From Arcobacter arenosus (GTDB lineage: Bacteria; Campylobacterota; Campylobacteria; Campylobacterales; Arcobacteraceae), in contig NZ_VANU01000006.1 of assembly GCF_005771535.1 (NCBI RefSeq), positions 62,001 to 126,000 on the forward strand: 64,000 nt of DNA. Reading direction: 5' to 3'. Shown here piece after piece: positions 1-8,491 of the stretch (position 1 is its first letter; each line of letters opens with the position of its first letter). The notes under the pieces were generated by a model that was given only the letters and a program-made list of their open reading frames with translations, was not told the origin of the DNA and searched no databases. A program made the position numbers and the translations under genes.

Positions 1-1
1 T

Positions 2-355
2 TATGCGGAGTTTATTAGTTTTTTAGAAAAAATCAGAGAATATGGTTGTAAAGTAGCAATTGATGATTTTGGTAGTGGATATTCAAATTTTGATTACATT
101 GTTAAAATGAGTGATTATATTGATTACCTTAAAATTGATGGCTCTTTAATAAAAGGTATAAGTACGAATCCAAAAACCCAATTACTTGTTGGAACACTAA
201 AGTTTTTATGTGATAACTTAAGGATAAAAGTAATTGCTGAATTTATTGAAGACAAAGAAACCTTTGAAATTATTGTAAATATGGGGGTTGTATATTGTCA
301 AGGATATTATATCGGTGAACCTCAAGATAAAATAAAAGAAGAAAACAATGAATGA
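2..355 (+). CDS. EAL-domain protein, C-terminal fragment (cut by window edge)
   Basis: The reading frame is open from base 2, so this is the last 117 residues of a longer protein whose start lies outside the window. It shows late EAL-domain motifs: DDFGSGYSN, KIDGSLIKGI, VIAEFIED and CQGYYIGEP. EAL domains hydrolyse cyclic di-GMP using metal-coordinating acidic residues. The usual VIAEGVE motif reads VIAEFIE here, a change in a loop next to the active site, so full activity cannot be assumed. Any N-terminal sensor or GGDEF domain is not visible. The stop codon overlaps a possible 33-residue membrane ORF. Confidence 0.85.
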   Translation, partial: YAEFISFLEKIREYGCKVAIDDFGSGYSNFDYIVKMSDYIDYLKIDGSLIKGISTNPKTQLLVGTLKFLCDNLRIKVIAEFIEDKETFEIIVNMGVVYCQGYYIGEPQDKIKEENNE

Positions 356-449
356 TTTTAATAAATGGTTTGATGCGAATATGAGTAGAATCATATGGAT
401 TCTACTAGCAATTCAAGCAATTGCAGTTTCTATTTCAAGTTTTAATTAA
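348..449 (+). CDS. Possible small membrane protein, 33 residues
   Basis: An ATG just inside the end of the EAL gene opens a 33-codon frame that overlaps it by 8 bases, as in translational coupling. The product has a charged N-terminus (MNDFNKWFDANMSR) and one hydrophobic helix (IIWILLAIQAIAVSISSF) that reaches almost to the C-terminus. No separate ribosome binding site is obvious, apart from the purine-rich end of the EAL gene. Its stop overlaps the stop of the convergent lipoprotein gene. Function is unknown; the call rests on the overlap and the clean transmembrane segment. Confidence 0.4.
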   Translation: MNDFNKWFDANMSRIIWILLAIQAIAVSISSFN

Positions 450-643
450 TTTCCAGTAATTGCTCTATAAGCTTTACTACTCTTATCTTCAATAAACTCT
501 CCTGCATCACCATTGTAATCATTTTCAATCTCATCAGCAACATATACACCACCAACAACAGTACCTGTAACTAATAGTGCTGTAACACATCCAGAAAGAG
601 TAAAACTAAGTAAAATAATAAAAAATATATTAATGATTTTCAT
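446..643 (-). CDS. Small lipoprotein
   Basis: The 65-residue product has a type II signal peptide: MK, a hydrophobic stretch, then the lipobox LSGC with the acylated Cys at residue 19. After the Cys comes a glycine-rich, possibly membrane-associating segment (VTALLVTGTVVGG) and an acidic tail. GAGG lies 9 bases before the ATG. It faces the EAL gene and stands alone. The layout resembles small BON-family or YraP-like envelope lipoproteins, but it is too short to hold a BON domain. Function is unknown. Confidence 0.7.
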   Translation of the reverse strand: MKIINIFFIILLSFTLSGCVTALLVTGTVVGGVYVADEIENDYNGDAGEFIEDKSSKAYRAITGN

Positions 644-795
644 CTAATTAACCTCAAAAAAAAGTAAGTGATTATAACAAGTTTTTACTTTTAACATTTA
701 GAGTTGTATTTATTTTTATCTTCTATATATTACTAATAAATTTATAAATAGAGATATTATATTATTATAATTACATTATATATTAAAGGAAATAG

Positions 796-1563
796 ATGAA
801 TTTTAATTATTTAAAAGTAGGTACACTTGCTTTAAGTGTTATCTTATTTACTGGTTGTGCAAGTAGTTTAACAACAAAAATTGATACTCCAATTTCTCAA
901 ATAACTGCAGATAAATCAAAAAGTTATATTACTTTTGCTAGACCTCAAACACTAGGTGCAGCATTAAGTAATACTGTAATTGAATTTGACCCTTCAACAA
1001 AAGAAACAAAACTTGTAGGAACATTAGGATCTTATGATAGAATAATTTATGAGACAACCCCAGGAACGCACTTTTTTTATATGAGTGGGGGAGAAAATGA
1101 TGATATGATAAAAGTTTCAACTGATAATTCTAAAATGTATTATGTTGCAACACAAGTACAATTTGGACTTGTAGCTGGAAGGTTTTATTTTAAACCAATA
1201 AAAAGTTCTACTTTTAAAAGTTTAACTTTATTAAAAGATTCTGAATGCACAGATGAAATTATTGAAAAATATGGATTTGAAAAACATGAAGGCCAAGTAG
1301 ACACTTTTGAACAATATAAAAGTAATTCTTTAAATGTAATAATAACTTGTAATGGTGGAAAAGTTAGCAACATAAATAATTTAAATGCTAGTTTAGATGA
1401 AATTGAAGAAAGTGATATTATAAAACCAAATGAAAAGGCTTATATTCAATATAAAAAGAATCTAAAAGATTATACTTCTGAAATAAATGAAGATTTTGAT
1501 GAATGGTTAAAAGAAGACTCTAAAGAAACAGAAATCAAAAAAGAAGATGGATTTTTTCTTTAA
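796..1563 (+). CDS. Lipoprotein, DUF2846-like
   Basis: The 255-residue product has a lipobox (LFTGC, Cys at residue 21) after a typical signal sequence, so it should be anchored in a membrane. The central part, around residues 40-135, contains the SYITFARPQ strand, an EF(D) strand and the FFYMSG...YYVATQV pattern seen in lipoproteins with a DUF2846-type beta-sandwich. The C-terminal 60 residues are charged and acidic. AAAGGAAA precedes the ATG. It is the last host gene before the split tRNA at the element's left end. Function is unknown. Confidence 0.7.
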   Translation: MNFNYLKVGTLALSVILFTGCASSLTTKIDTPISQITADKSKSYITFARPQTLGAALSNTVIEFDPSTKETKLVGTLGSYDRIIYETTPGTHFFYMSGGENDDMIKVSTDNSKMYYVATQVQFGLVAGRFYFKPIKSSTFKSLTLLKDSECTDEIIEKYGFEKHEGQVDTFEQYKSNSLNVIITCNGGKVSNINNLNASLDEIEESDIIKPNEKAYIQYKKNLKDYTSEINEDFDEWLKEDSKETEIKKEDGFFL

Positions 1564-1572
1564 AGTATAAAG

Positions 1573-1630
1573 TGGTACCGCTAGTCGGACTTGAACCGAC
1601 AAGACCGAAGTCACCGGATTTTGAATCCGG
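1573..1630 (-). pseudogene. tRNA-Leu(CAA), 3' half, left by element insertion
   Basis: Read on the minus strand this gives an anticodon loop TTCAAAA (anticodon CAA) with its CCGGA/TCCGG stem, a long variable arm, a T arm GTCGG-TTCAAGT-CCGAC, the acceptor strand TAGCGGT and an encoded ACCA end. The sequence to its right (1631 onward) no longer matches a D arm or a 5' acceptor strand, so the gene is broken. The missing 5' half is at 26254-26294. Joining the two gives an 85-base canonical class II tRNA-Leu. Confidence 0.9.
1617..1630. repeat. attL core
   Basis: GATTTTGAATCCGG is repeated exactly at 26254-26267. The similarity continues for GTGTT after one mismatched base, giving 20 bp in all. 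The core covers the anticodon loop and one side of the anticodon stem, a favoured target of tyrosine integrases. Confidence 0.88.
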
Positions 1631-1743
1631 TGTGTTAATTATCAAAAATTTATAATTTACTATTAAAAGTCCTATAAAATCAACACTTTTAGTGATACTT
1701 AATAAACTTAATATTTTTAAAATAGTATAATATTAAGAATAAA

Positions 1744-1762
1744 TTGTGTCCTGTTTTGTGTC
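1744..1762 (+). repeat. Left-end TTGTGTC repeats (probable integrase arm sites)
   Basis: TTGTGTC occurs at 1744-1750 and 1756-1762, just upstream of the integrase start. The same heptamer occurs twice at the right end (26183 and 26196) with similar spacing. Short direct repeats inside both ends are what arm-type binding sites of tyrosine integrases look like. Their place before int would also allow autoregulation. Confidence 0.55.
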
Positions 1763-1776
1763 TTAAAGGGTTTTGA

Positions 1777-3084
1777 ATGTACTTAAAATTTGATTTAAAA
1801 AAATATAATACGAGTGGACTTTCATATAAAGATGATGGTCAAATTCCAAAAAATAAGATAAAAAATGGAAAGATTATAAATACTTCATCAATAAAGTTTT
1901 TATATCCTTATAAGATTCAAGTTCGTGCTAATAAAATGATTAATGGTAAAAGAACTAATATAAAAAGAACATATGAATTTCCTCCTGATAAAACATTACT
2001 TGAAGCAGTAAAAGATTGTTCTCAACATTACATAAAACTTATGAAAGCTACTAATTTAGATAAATTTAAAAAAAATGAGATTACAGAATTTTCTTCTTTT
2101 GGAACAGTATGGAAACATTATTTAGATTATAAAGAACATCAGTACAAAAGTAGAGTTGATAAAAATGATTTTGATAGATTAAATAAAGAAAGATTTTATA
2201 ATAAATGGTTAAAAAATATTATAGATGAAATACCTGTAAATAAATTAACTAATGAGGATTTAGTAAAAGTAATATCTAAAATGAAAAATACTAAAACTGG
2301 TGAAGATTTAGCAGAAAGAACAAAAAGAACAGTTTATCAAACTGTTAATCCTGTTTATTCATATTTGAAAATGAAAAGAATTGTTATTGAGTCACCTGCA
2401 TCATTAAGTGGATTACCTTCTTTAAATAACACTCGAAAAATAAATTTATCAATCGACCAAATTAAAGATATTTTTTTGAAATTATATAACTATGATATTA
2501 AACCTTTTAAACAAATATTTATGTGGTTAATGCATGGACGTCGACTTAATGAAGTTTTAACTTTAGAATGGAAAGATATTGATTTTGAAGAAAAGATTTA
2601 TACGATTAGAGCATGTAATAATAAAGCTCGGATAGATATGATTTATGTTCTTACTCCACGATTAATAGAATCACTCAATCAATTACAAGTTAAAAAGTAC
2701 GGTTACATTTTTCCTGCTCTCACTGATAATAGTAAACCTATGTCAGACAATACATTACGTACACATTGGGATAAATTAGAGCTGCCAATAGTAAAGCATC
2801 AATTAAGAAACTGTATTCAAGTATATCTTAAAAATGTACATGCTATTTCGCGTGATATTGTTGATAGTATTATAGGTCATAAACAAACACAAAATGTAGG
2901 TGATAGATATGGTAATTATCAAGAAGAAATTTTAGCTAAAAAGTTAAACCTAATGCTAGATGAAATTTTTGATGATGATTATTCCGAAAAAATAGATCCA
3001 CAACAAGAAAAACTACATAAGTTAAAAGAAATTTTTCCTCACAAAGATGAATATTTTTTAAAAAAAATATTAGAATCTATTTAA
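1777..3084 (+). CDS. int: Tyrosine recombinase (element integrase)
   Basis: The 435-residue protein has an N-terminal arm-binding region (about 40-100), a core-binding SAM-like domain (about 105-200) and a C-terminal catalytic domain. The expected active-site set is visible: Arg in GRRLNEVL (near 256), Lys283, the HxxR box H341-R344, His368 in IGHK and the nucleophile Tyr378 in DRYGNY. It lies 150 bases inside attL and reads into the element. AAAGGG sits 6 bases before the ATG. It should catalyse integration into, and with a helper excision from, the tRNA-Leu(CAA) anticodon arm. TTGTGTC repeats overlap its upstream region. Confidence 0.95.
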   Translation: MYLKFDLKKYNTSGLSYKDDGQIPKNKIKNGKIINTSSIKFLYPYKIQVRANKMINGKRTNIKRTYEFPPDKTLLEAVKDCSQHYIKLMKATNLDKFKKNEITEFSSFGTVWKHYLDYKEHQYKSRVDKNDFDRLNKERFYNKWLKNIIDEIPVNKLTNEDLVKVISKMKNTKTGEDLAERTKRTVYQTVNPVYSYLKMKRIVIESPASLSGLPSLNNTRKINLSIDQIKDIFLKLYNYDIKPFKQIFMWLMHGRRLNEVLTLEWKDIDFEEKIYTIRACNNKARIDMIYVLTPRLIESLNQLQVKKYGYIFPALTDNSKPMSDNTLRTHWDKLELPIVKHQLRNCIQVYLKNVHAISRDIVDSIIGHKQTQNVGDRYGNYQEEILAKKLNLMLDEIFDDDYSEKIDPQQEKLHKLKEIFPHKDEYFLKKILESI

Positions 3085-3257
3085 ATTTAAATGAATTTTA
3101 TAAAAAATTGTTTTTTTGACATTAAAAATTAAAAAGTTAAATATTAAATAGTTTACAATTTTAATAAAATTTTAAAAATAATTTTATCCATATATCTTCA
3201 TATTTATCTTAAATTAATCTATTTAATTGGAATACTTCTCATAAACTCCCTTTTTTT

Positions 3258-3277
3258 AGTGCTTTTATTGCACTTTT
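3258..3277 (+). terminator. Weak hairpin after int
   Basis: AGTGC and GCACT form a 5-bp stem with a 7-base loop, followed by TTT. It sits between int and the promoter of the next operon, so it could end the int transcript or act as an operator. Apart from this and the promoter, the AT-rich 3085-3352 gap shows nothing else I can support. Confidence 0.3.
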
Positions 3278-3281
3278 AAAC

Positions 3282-3310
3282 TTGACAAAAACTTCATAGA
3301 GTGTTAGCAT
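3282..3310 (+). promoter_or_regulatory. Promoter for the xis-parA operon
   Basis: A perfect -35 box TTGACA (3282-3287) and a -10-like TAGCAT (3305-3310) are 17 bases apart. The 3353 gene begins about 40 bases downstream of the -10. A consensus -35 is unusual for this AT-rich genome. Confidence 0.55.
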
Positions 3311-3352
3311 TTCAATATTAAAAGTATTAAATAATAATTTTAAGGAGCTAAG

Positions 3353-3631
3353 ATGCAAGTACTATTAATCAATCCAAATGAATTCAATCAATTAGTAAAA
3401 AAAATTGATAATCTAACTTTTTCTGTTTCAAAACTTGTTGTAACACAAGAGGAAAAAGATAAAAAATTTCAAAAAAAAGAATTAACAATAAAGGAAGCTA
3501 TTCAATATACAGGGTATTCAGATTCTTGGTTTAGGGTTAGGTTAAAAGATGGAAGTCTTAACTCAAGAAAAGAAGGTGCAAAAATAAAAATGATAAATAA
3601 AAAAGAACTTGATAATTTGATAAATAAATAA
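3353..3631 (+). CDS. Excisionase/MerR-type helix-turn-helix protein
   Basis: This 92-residue protein has a helical N-terminal half and a C-terminal MerR/excisionase-like winged helix. The motif ELTIKEAIQYTGYSDSWFR is the DNA-recognition part, and the rest runs to a wing with KEGAKIKMINKKEL. Such proteins bend DNA at attachment sites or act as small transcription factors of mobile elements. It opens an operon with the next three genes behind a good AAGGAG site. A role as recombination directionality factor is inferred from position and fold; it could instead regulate transfer. Confidence 0.65.
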   Translation: MQVLLINPNEFNQLVKKIDNLTFSVSKLVVTQEEKDKKFQKKELTIKEAIQYTGYSDSWFRVRLKDGSLNSRKEGAKIKMINKKELDNLINK

Positions 3632-3646
3632 TCAGGAGTTTATATC

Positions 3647-4051
3647 ATGAATGAAAAAACTGCAGACGAAACAATAATGTTTTTTGAAGAGGCTAGAGTA
3701 GTTTTATACTCTTTGGATGAAAGAATTATGGCTTTTAATGAAGCATCAGAAAGATTAGATAAATCGATTGAAAGTTTCAAAAAAGTTGATAGTGATATTA
3801 ATAAATTAGGTGAAGTTATTTCTAAAAAAATTTATCTAAAAAATATTGAAGAAGAAGTTAGTAAATCAGTAGAATATTTGTTTGATGCAGATTTAGAAAT
3901 AAGGAAATATTCTAAATCGATAAATGATTTTAGATTCCATTATCTTTCAATTTTTACAGCAATCATTATATCTAGCACCTTTGCTTCATTAATTACATTT
4001 ACAATAATAAAGTTTGATTATTTTGAAGAACTTTATCATCTATTTTTTTAG
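3647..4051 (+). CDS. Coiled-coil protein with C-terminal membrane helix
   Basis: The 134-residue product has about 95 residues of charged, probably coiled-coil helix followed by one transmembrane segment (YLSIFTAIIISSTFASLITFTII) and a short tail. It starts 15 bases after the HTH gene and ends 12 bases before parA, so it is in the same operon. I do not recognise the family. A membrane anchor next to a ParA-like ATPase, relaxase and coupling protein would suit tethering the relaxosome or segregation machinery; this is inference. Confidence 0.65.
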   Translation: MNEKTADETIMFFEEARVVLYSLDERIMAFNEASERLDKSIESFKKVDSDINKLGEVISKKIYLKNIEEEVSKSVEYLFDADLEIRKYSKSINDFRFHYLSIFTAIIISSTFASLITFTIIKFDYFEELYHLFF

Positions 4052-4063
4052 AAGGAGTATTTT

Positions 4064-4837
4064 ATGAGATTTAAAAATATTGTTGTAGTTAGTTCAAAAG
4101 GTGGTGTAGGTAAAACAGTTTTTGTTTTTCATATTTTATCATATTTATTAAGAAGAAAAAAATTTAGAATAATTGAAATTGATGACAATAATAATTCATC
4201 TTTATCTTTTAGTCAATCCAATTTATTAGAAAATAGAGTTACTTCATGTGATGTTTCTCAAGGATTTCAAAAGTTAGAAGAACTAGTAATTGAAAATATG
4301 TTTGAAGATGAATTAATTACTGTAATAGATTCAGGAGGTGGAAATGATAGTAAAAAAGTCATTAATAGTATTATTAGACAAGAGTTAACAACAAATACTC
4401 TATTTATAATTCCTTTTTTAGCTGATTTTAGTCAGATTTCTAATCTAATAGAAACTGTAGATCTAGTGAAAAAATATAATTATGCTGTAGTTATAAACAA
4501 TATCAATCTAAGTGATAAAAATGATTTAATGTTTATTGATGGAAATGATGATTTTGAAATTCAATCGTTTAAAAAAATTTTTGATAATTTTTTTATTATC
4601 GAAAAAACAAATCTTTTTTCTTATTCTACTTCAAGATATAAAACTACAATTTATGATTTTGCACAAAGAGCTTTTAAATTTAATCAAAATGAAATACTTG
4701 AATTTGCAAAAAAAGAAACATTTGGTGAAAAAACAGCAATGTTAAATATTTATAGAGACTGGAAAATTTCAAGATTAGCAAAAGACTATTTGTTAAATTC
4801 GAATATTAAATTGTTAGAGGATTATATAAATGAATAA
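4064..4837 (+). CDS. ParA/MinD-family ATPase (VirC1-like)
   Basis: The 257-residue product has the deviant Walker A KGGVGKT near residue 14 with the signature lysine, and a Walker B-like strand (LITVIDSGGG). This is the ParA/MinD P-loop family, which forms ATP-dependent dimers on DNA or membranes. In an integrated element with a relaxase it could act like VirC1, bringing the relaxosome to the coupling protein, or stabilise the excised circle. It has AAGGAG before the ATG and overlaps the next gene by 8 bases. No ParB homologue is recognisable nearby, which favours a transfer role. Confidence 0.75.
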   Translation: MRFKNIVVVSSKGGVGKTVFVFHILSYLLRRKKFRIIEIDDNNNSSLSFSQSNLLENRVTSCDVSQGFQKLEELVIENMFEDELITVIDSGGGNDSKKVINSIIRQELTTNTLFIIPFLADFSQISNLIETVDLVKKYNYAVVINNINLSDKNDLMFIDGNDDFEIQSFKKIFDNFFIIEKTNLFSYSTSRYKTTIYDFAQRAFKFNQNEILEFAKKETFGEKTAMLNIYRDWKISRLAKDYLLNSNIKLLEDYINE

Positions 4838-5114
4838 AAAACTACTAGAGTTTATGAGAAAAAACACACCTCGTAAGAGATTTTCTGTGTTGGAAAAATA
4901 TGAAGATGAAATTATGCAATTAAATATATCTAATTTCACACATGAACAGATTTTAACTTATCTTGTTGAAACATATGAAATAAAAATAACTAGACAGTCA
5001 ATATCAAAATTTATAAAAAAGAAAAAACAGTTAAAAAATACTGAGAAAGATAATTTAAAAATAGAGGAGGACAAAAAAAATGATTTAAAAAATATGTTCA
5101 AAAAACATCTATAA
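4830..5114 (+). CDS. Small basic DNA-binding-like protein (TraK/VirC2-like position)
   Basis: The 94-residue, lysine-rich protein has a helical region (about 15-62) with a likely HTH pattern: HEQILTYLVETYEIKITRQSISKFIKK. This resembles the TraK-type accessory proteins encoded beside oriT in mobilizable elements. It overlaps the end of parA by 8 bases and is the last gene before the hairpin-rich oriT candidate. Binding oriT and helping the relaxase is the likely role, inferred from position and composition only. Confidence 0.55.
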   Translation: MNKKLLEFMRKNTPRKRFSVLEKYEDEIMQLNISNFTHEQILTYLVETYEIKITRQSISKFIKKKKQLKNTEKDNLKIEEDKKNDLKNMFKKHL

Positions 5115-5153
5115 AAGTACTAATTTGCACTTTTTTGCAAGAAGAGTTTACCC

Positions 5154-5288
5154 CCTTTCAATAAAATAGAAAGGTTATGAAATAAAAATAAAGTCAAAGC
5201 AGTTTATAGAAACTATTCTGCATACGTTTAGAAAGTTTATTGTTAACGAAATTCATTCAGACCATACGCCATTTTAAATGGAAGGTCT
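5154..5288. other. Candidate origin of transfer (oriT)
   Basis: This non-coding stretch before the relaxase operon holds several inverted repeats. CCTTTC/GAAAGG is at 5154-5174 with a 9-base loop. AGTTT-ATAG-AAACT is at 5201-5214, inside an outer GCAG/CTGC pair (5199-5221). A nested hairpin at 5259-5288 has outer AGACC/GGTCT and inner CCATTT/AAATGG. Inverted repeats beside the mobilization genes are typical of oriT. No nic site is assigned: TGCATACGTTTAG at 5219 only loosely recalls the nic region of R388-type MOBF plasmids. The last hairpin could also be a terminator. Confidence 0.4.
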
Positions 5289-5315
5289 TTAAAACAAAAT
5301 TTATGAGGTCAAAAT

Positions 5316-5663
5316 ATGAAAGATTATACAAAAATTATTATTCAAACTTTTTCAGGAGTGTTTAACACTGGTAATATAAAAAATGAAACTGAAAGTTTTA
5401 TTTATAATGATAACATAGAAAGAAGAAGAATTACTTCAGATATAACTAATACATGGTGTAAAATTAGTGTTGAAGAGGATTGTATTAAAGAATTAAATAT
5501 AGTTTCGGGTGATTGGGATAAAGATGCTGATATAATGTATTTTTATATGAATAAATATCTTCACAATCATAAAGATTTTATTAGTTTAAATAAACAAATA
5601 AAATTACAATCAAAAGAAATTTTTTACTATCTACAGAGTTTAAATGATGTTAAGTATATCTAA
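5316..5663 (+). CDS. Unknown protein before the relaxase
   Basis: The 115-residue product has no membrane segment and no motif I recognise. It is mildly acidic with a helical C-terminal half. GAGGT lies 8 bases before the ATG, and the gene overlaps the relaxase start by about 17-20 bases, so the two are probably translationally coupled. In related mobilization operons this place is taken by relaxosome accessory factors; that is the only hint to its function. Confidence 0.65.
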   Translation: MKDYTKIIIQTFSGVFNTGNIKNETESFIYNDNIERRRITSDITNTWCKISVEEDCIKELNIVSGDWDKDADIMYFYMNKYLHNHKDFISLNKQIKLQSKEIFYYLQSLNDVKYI

Positions 5664-8490
5664 TATGTCACCCGAAGCTGTTGCTAATTATCATGATGAA
5701 GATAAAAACTATTATCATGAAGATGAACTTCAAGGAAAATGGCAAGGTCAAGGAGTGGATAATTTAAACCTTCGAGAATTTAACTATAATGATTTCAAAA
5801 GACTTTGCAATGGGATTCATCCTTTTGAAGATAAGGTATTAGTAGATTCTTCAAAAAGAGCAGGAACTGACTTAACTTTTTCTGCTCCAAAATCAATTTC
5901 AATTTTGATTGAAATTTCAACTAAAGAAATAGAAAAGGAGATAAGACTAGCTCATGATATTGCAGTTAAAAATACTTTATCTTATATAGAAAAAGATTAT
6001 GCACAAACAAGACAACAGCTTTTTGGTATTAGAGAAGTATTAAATACTAAAAATTTACTGATTGCAAAATTTCAACACGACATTAGTAGAGAACTTGACC
6101 CACAGCTTCACACTCATGCATTTATTTTGAATTTAACACAAAAAGGAAATAGTGAATGGAGAGCATTACATAATGACTTATTATTTAAAAACAAACAATT
6201 TTTTGGACAAATTTATAGAAATGAATTATCACTAAATATTAGAAAAATGGGGTATGGAATTGAAATAACTGATGTCAAAAATGGTTTCTTTGAAGTTAGT
6301 GGGATAAGTAAAAAATTGATTAATGAATTTAGCAAAAGAACAGAACAAGTAAATAATAGTTATGAAGAATTAAAAAGAAAGTTTCCAAATTTTAATGAAT
6401 GGAAATTAAGAGAAATGGCAAAACTTGATTCTAGAAAATCAAAAAATAAAAAGATGAATAGGGTAGAAATTAAAAAAAATAATTTATACAGAGCAGAATC
6501 TATAGAAAATGTTGATAATGTATTAGATAGTGTTAAATTTAAAAATTTTAAAAATAAGAAATTAACATTAAAACAATATTTTGATATTGCAAAAGAAATA
6601 TTAACTAACAAAGAATCAGTTTTTACTAAAGAATTGCTATTGAGAGAAGTGATGAAATTATCGATAGGAGAATATAGGCTAGATGATTATTTAGAAGAAT
6701 TTACTAAAGATAAAGAACTTATTAAATTAGATAAAAATGTTTATTCAACTTTAGAAATAGTTAATATTGAAAAAGAAATTCTAAAAAAAATAGAATTATA
6801 TAAAAATAGTTTTAACTCTATTTCTTCAGAAAATCAATTAAGTTCTTTTATTGAAAGAAATTTTTCAAAAATGACAAAAGGACAAAAAACTTCTTTTATA
6901 AATATTTTAAATAATAACGACTTAATATGTACAATTCAAGGTGATGCCGGTTCCGGGAAAACTTACATGCTTAGAGCAGTAGAAAAATTTATTAATGATA
7001 AATCATCTATTCAAGGATTATCTTTTACAGCAAAAGCTTCCTATGAGCTTGAAAAAGAGTCAAATATAACATCATCAACTCTTAATACTTTTTTTAATCA
7101 GAAAGAATTTAAAAATAATCAAATTTACATAGTTGATGAAGCATCAATGTTGGGTTCTAAACAAATAAAAGCTTTGATTGATAAGGCTATAGAAACAAAC
7201 TCAAGAATTGTTTTAGTTGGTGATATTAAACAATTTCAACCAATTACTGCAGGTGCAATTTTTGAACAATTACAAAAAGAAGGTTTAATAAAAACTAGTT
7301 ATATGAACGAAACAATTAGAGCAAATACTATTATCATGAAATCTTTGTATTCTGATGTTAAGTCAAAAAATATTGAATCTGCTTTTAAAACATTAGAATC
7401 TAATTCTCTTATTATTGAATCAAATAATTTAGATGAAATAAAAAATGAGTATTTAAAAGATTTAAATCATTCACTTCTAATTGTTTCAAAAAATACAGAT
7501 AGAATTATCTTAAATAATCTAATAAGAAACTCTTTAATTCAAAATAAGTCAAAAAGTAGATTAATCTATACTAGAGAATCAACTAATTTAAATGAATTAG
7601 AAAAACATTTTTATAGATACTATAAAGAAAATCAAACTGTGATTATTAACAAGGGGATAAAAGGACTTAAGGCAGGAACTCAAGGAATAATTAAATCCAT
7701 AGATTCTAATTCGAATAGTATTCTAATTTATGCAAATGAAAAAAATATAATTATTGATTTAAAGAAAGATGGTCAAAAGATATCAACATATGAGAATTTA
7801 AAAAAAGAATTTGCTATTAATGAAAAAATCATATTTACTAAAAATAACAAAGAAATAAATATTAAAAATGGTCAAACTGCTAAAATTATAGGATTCAACA
7901 AAAATATTGTGTATGTGGAAAAAGACAATAATATAATTTCAATAGACACTAATGAATATAACTATTTTGATTATTCATATGCAATTACGGATTATAAATC
8001 ACAAGGACAAACTTCAGAAAAAGTAATAATATTGACTGATGCAGACAGAGCTAATACAAATTCTTTGTATGTGCAGATTACAAGAGCAAAAAAAGAAGTA
8101 AAAATTTTTACAAATTCTATAGACCGATTAAAAATAAATGCAGTTAAATCTCAAGCAAAAAGTACAACAATAGAATATTTTAGAACAAAAGTTATAGAAG
8201 AAAAAAATCAAAATGAAGGATTACATTATGAACAAGTTACAAGAAAATCAATTATTAGTATATTGGGAGAATATGGAGAAAAGCTTAGAGTTAAATTTGG
8301 AACTATCTCAAATGATATTAAAAATTTTATTAGAGGAAAAAAATATCTCTCAGAAGAGTTTAAAGTTGATATTAGAAAAAACAGATACAGAATTAATGAA
8401 CTTAGAAAAGAAAAAGAACTTAATGTAGTTAGAAACCTTATTGATAATTTAAATAAAGATAAATCATTAGAAATTGGGCAGGGATATTAA
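5647..8490 (+). CDS. MOBF conjugative relaxase-helicase (TrwC/TraI family)
   Basis: The N-terminal 280 residues are a TrwC relaxase domain. It begins MLSISNMS, has tyrosines in NYHDEDKNYYHED that would cut the nic site, the family motif LTFSAPKSIS, and the metal-binding three-histidine set (QHDISRE then QLHTHAF, near residues 144-157). The C-terminal part is an SF1 helicase with Walker A GDAGSGKT (near 437), VDEASM, YKSQGQT and YVQITRAKKE. It nicks oriT, stays bound to the 5' end and unwinds the strand to be transferred. An ATG one codon earlier (5644) is possible; 5647 fits the family's usual start. At 947 residues it is normal length. Confidence 0.93.
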   Translation: MLSISNMSPEAVANYHDEDKNYYHEDELQGKWQGQGVDNLNLREFNYNDFKRLCNGIHPFEDKVLVDSSKRAGTDLTFSAPKSISILIEISTKEIEKEIRLAHDIAVKNTLSYIEKDYAQTRQQLFGIREVLNTKNLLIAKFQHDISRELDPQLHTHAFILNLTQKGNSEWRALHNDLLFKNKQFFGQIYRNELSLNIRKMGYGIEITDVKNGFFEVSGISKKLINEFSKRTEQVNNSYEELKRKFPNFNEWKLREMAKLDSRKSKNKKMNRVEIKKNNLYRAESIENVDNVLDSVKFKNFKNKKLTLKQYFDIAKEILTNKESVFTKELLLREVMKLSIGEYRLDDYLEEFTKDKELIKLDKNVYSTLEIVNIEKEILKKIELYKNSFNSISSENQLSSFIERNFSKMTKGQKTSFINILNNNDLICTIQGDAGSGKTYMLRAVEKFINDKSSIQGLSFTAKASYELEKESNITSSTLNTFFNQKEFKNNQIYIVDEASMLGSKQIKALIDKAIETNSRIVLVGDIKQFQPITAGAIFEQLQKEGLIKTSYMNETIRANTIIMKSLYSDVKSKNIESAFKTLESNSLIIESNNLDEIKNEYLKDLNHSLLIVSKNTDRIILNNLIRNSLIQNKSKSRLIYTRESTNLNELEKHFYRYYKENQTVIINKGIKGLKAGTQGIIKSIDSNSNSILIYANEKNIIIDLKKDGQKISTYENLKKEFAINEKIIFTKNNKEINIKNGQTAKIIGFNKNIVYVEKDNNIISIDTNEYNYFDYSYAITDYKSQGQTSEKVIILTDADRANTNSLYVQITRAKKEVKIFTNSIDRLKINAVKSQAKSTTIEYFRTKVIEEKNQNEGLHYEQVTRKSIISILGEYGEKLRVKFGTISNDIKNFIRGKKYLSEEFKVDIRKNRYRINELRKEKELNVVRNLIDNLNKDKSLEIGQGY

Positions 8491-8491
8491 A

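Noticed and set aside
4064-5114. ParA with a ParB partner as a plasmid partition system
   Set aside because: The 94-residue partner lacks the ParB nuclease and HTH layout and no parS-like repeats are seen; a transfer-related role fits the neighbours better.
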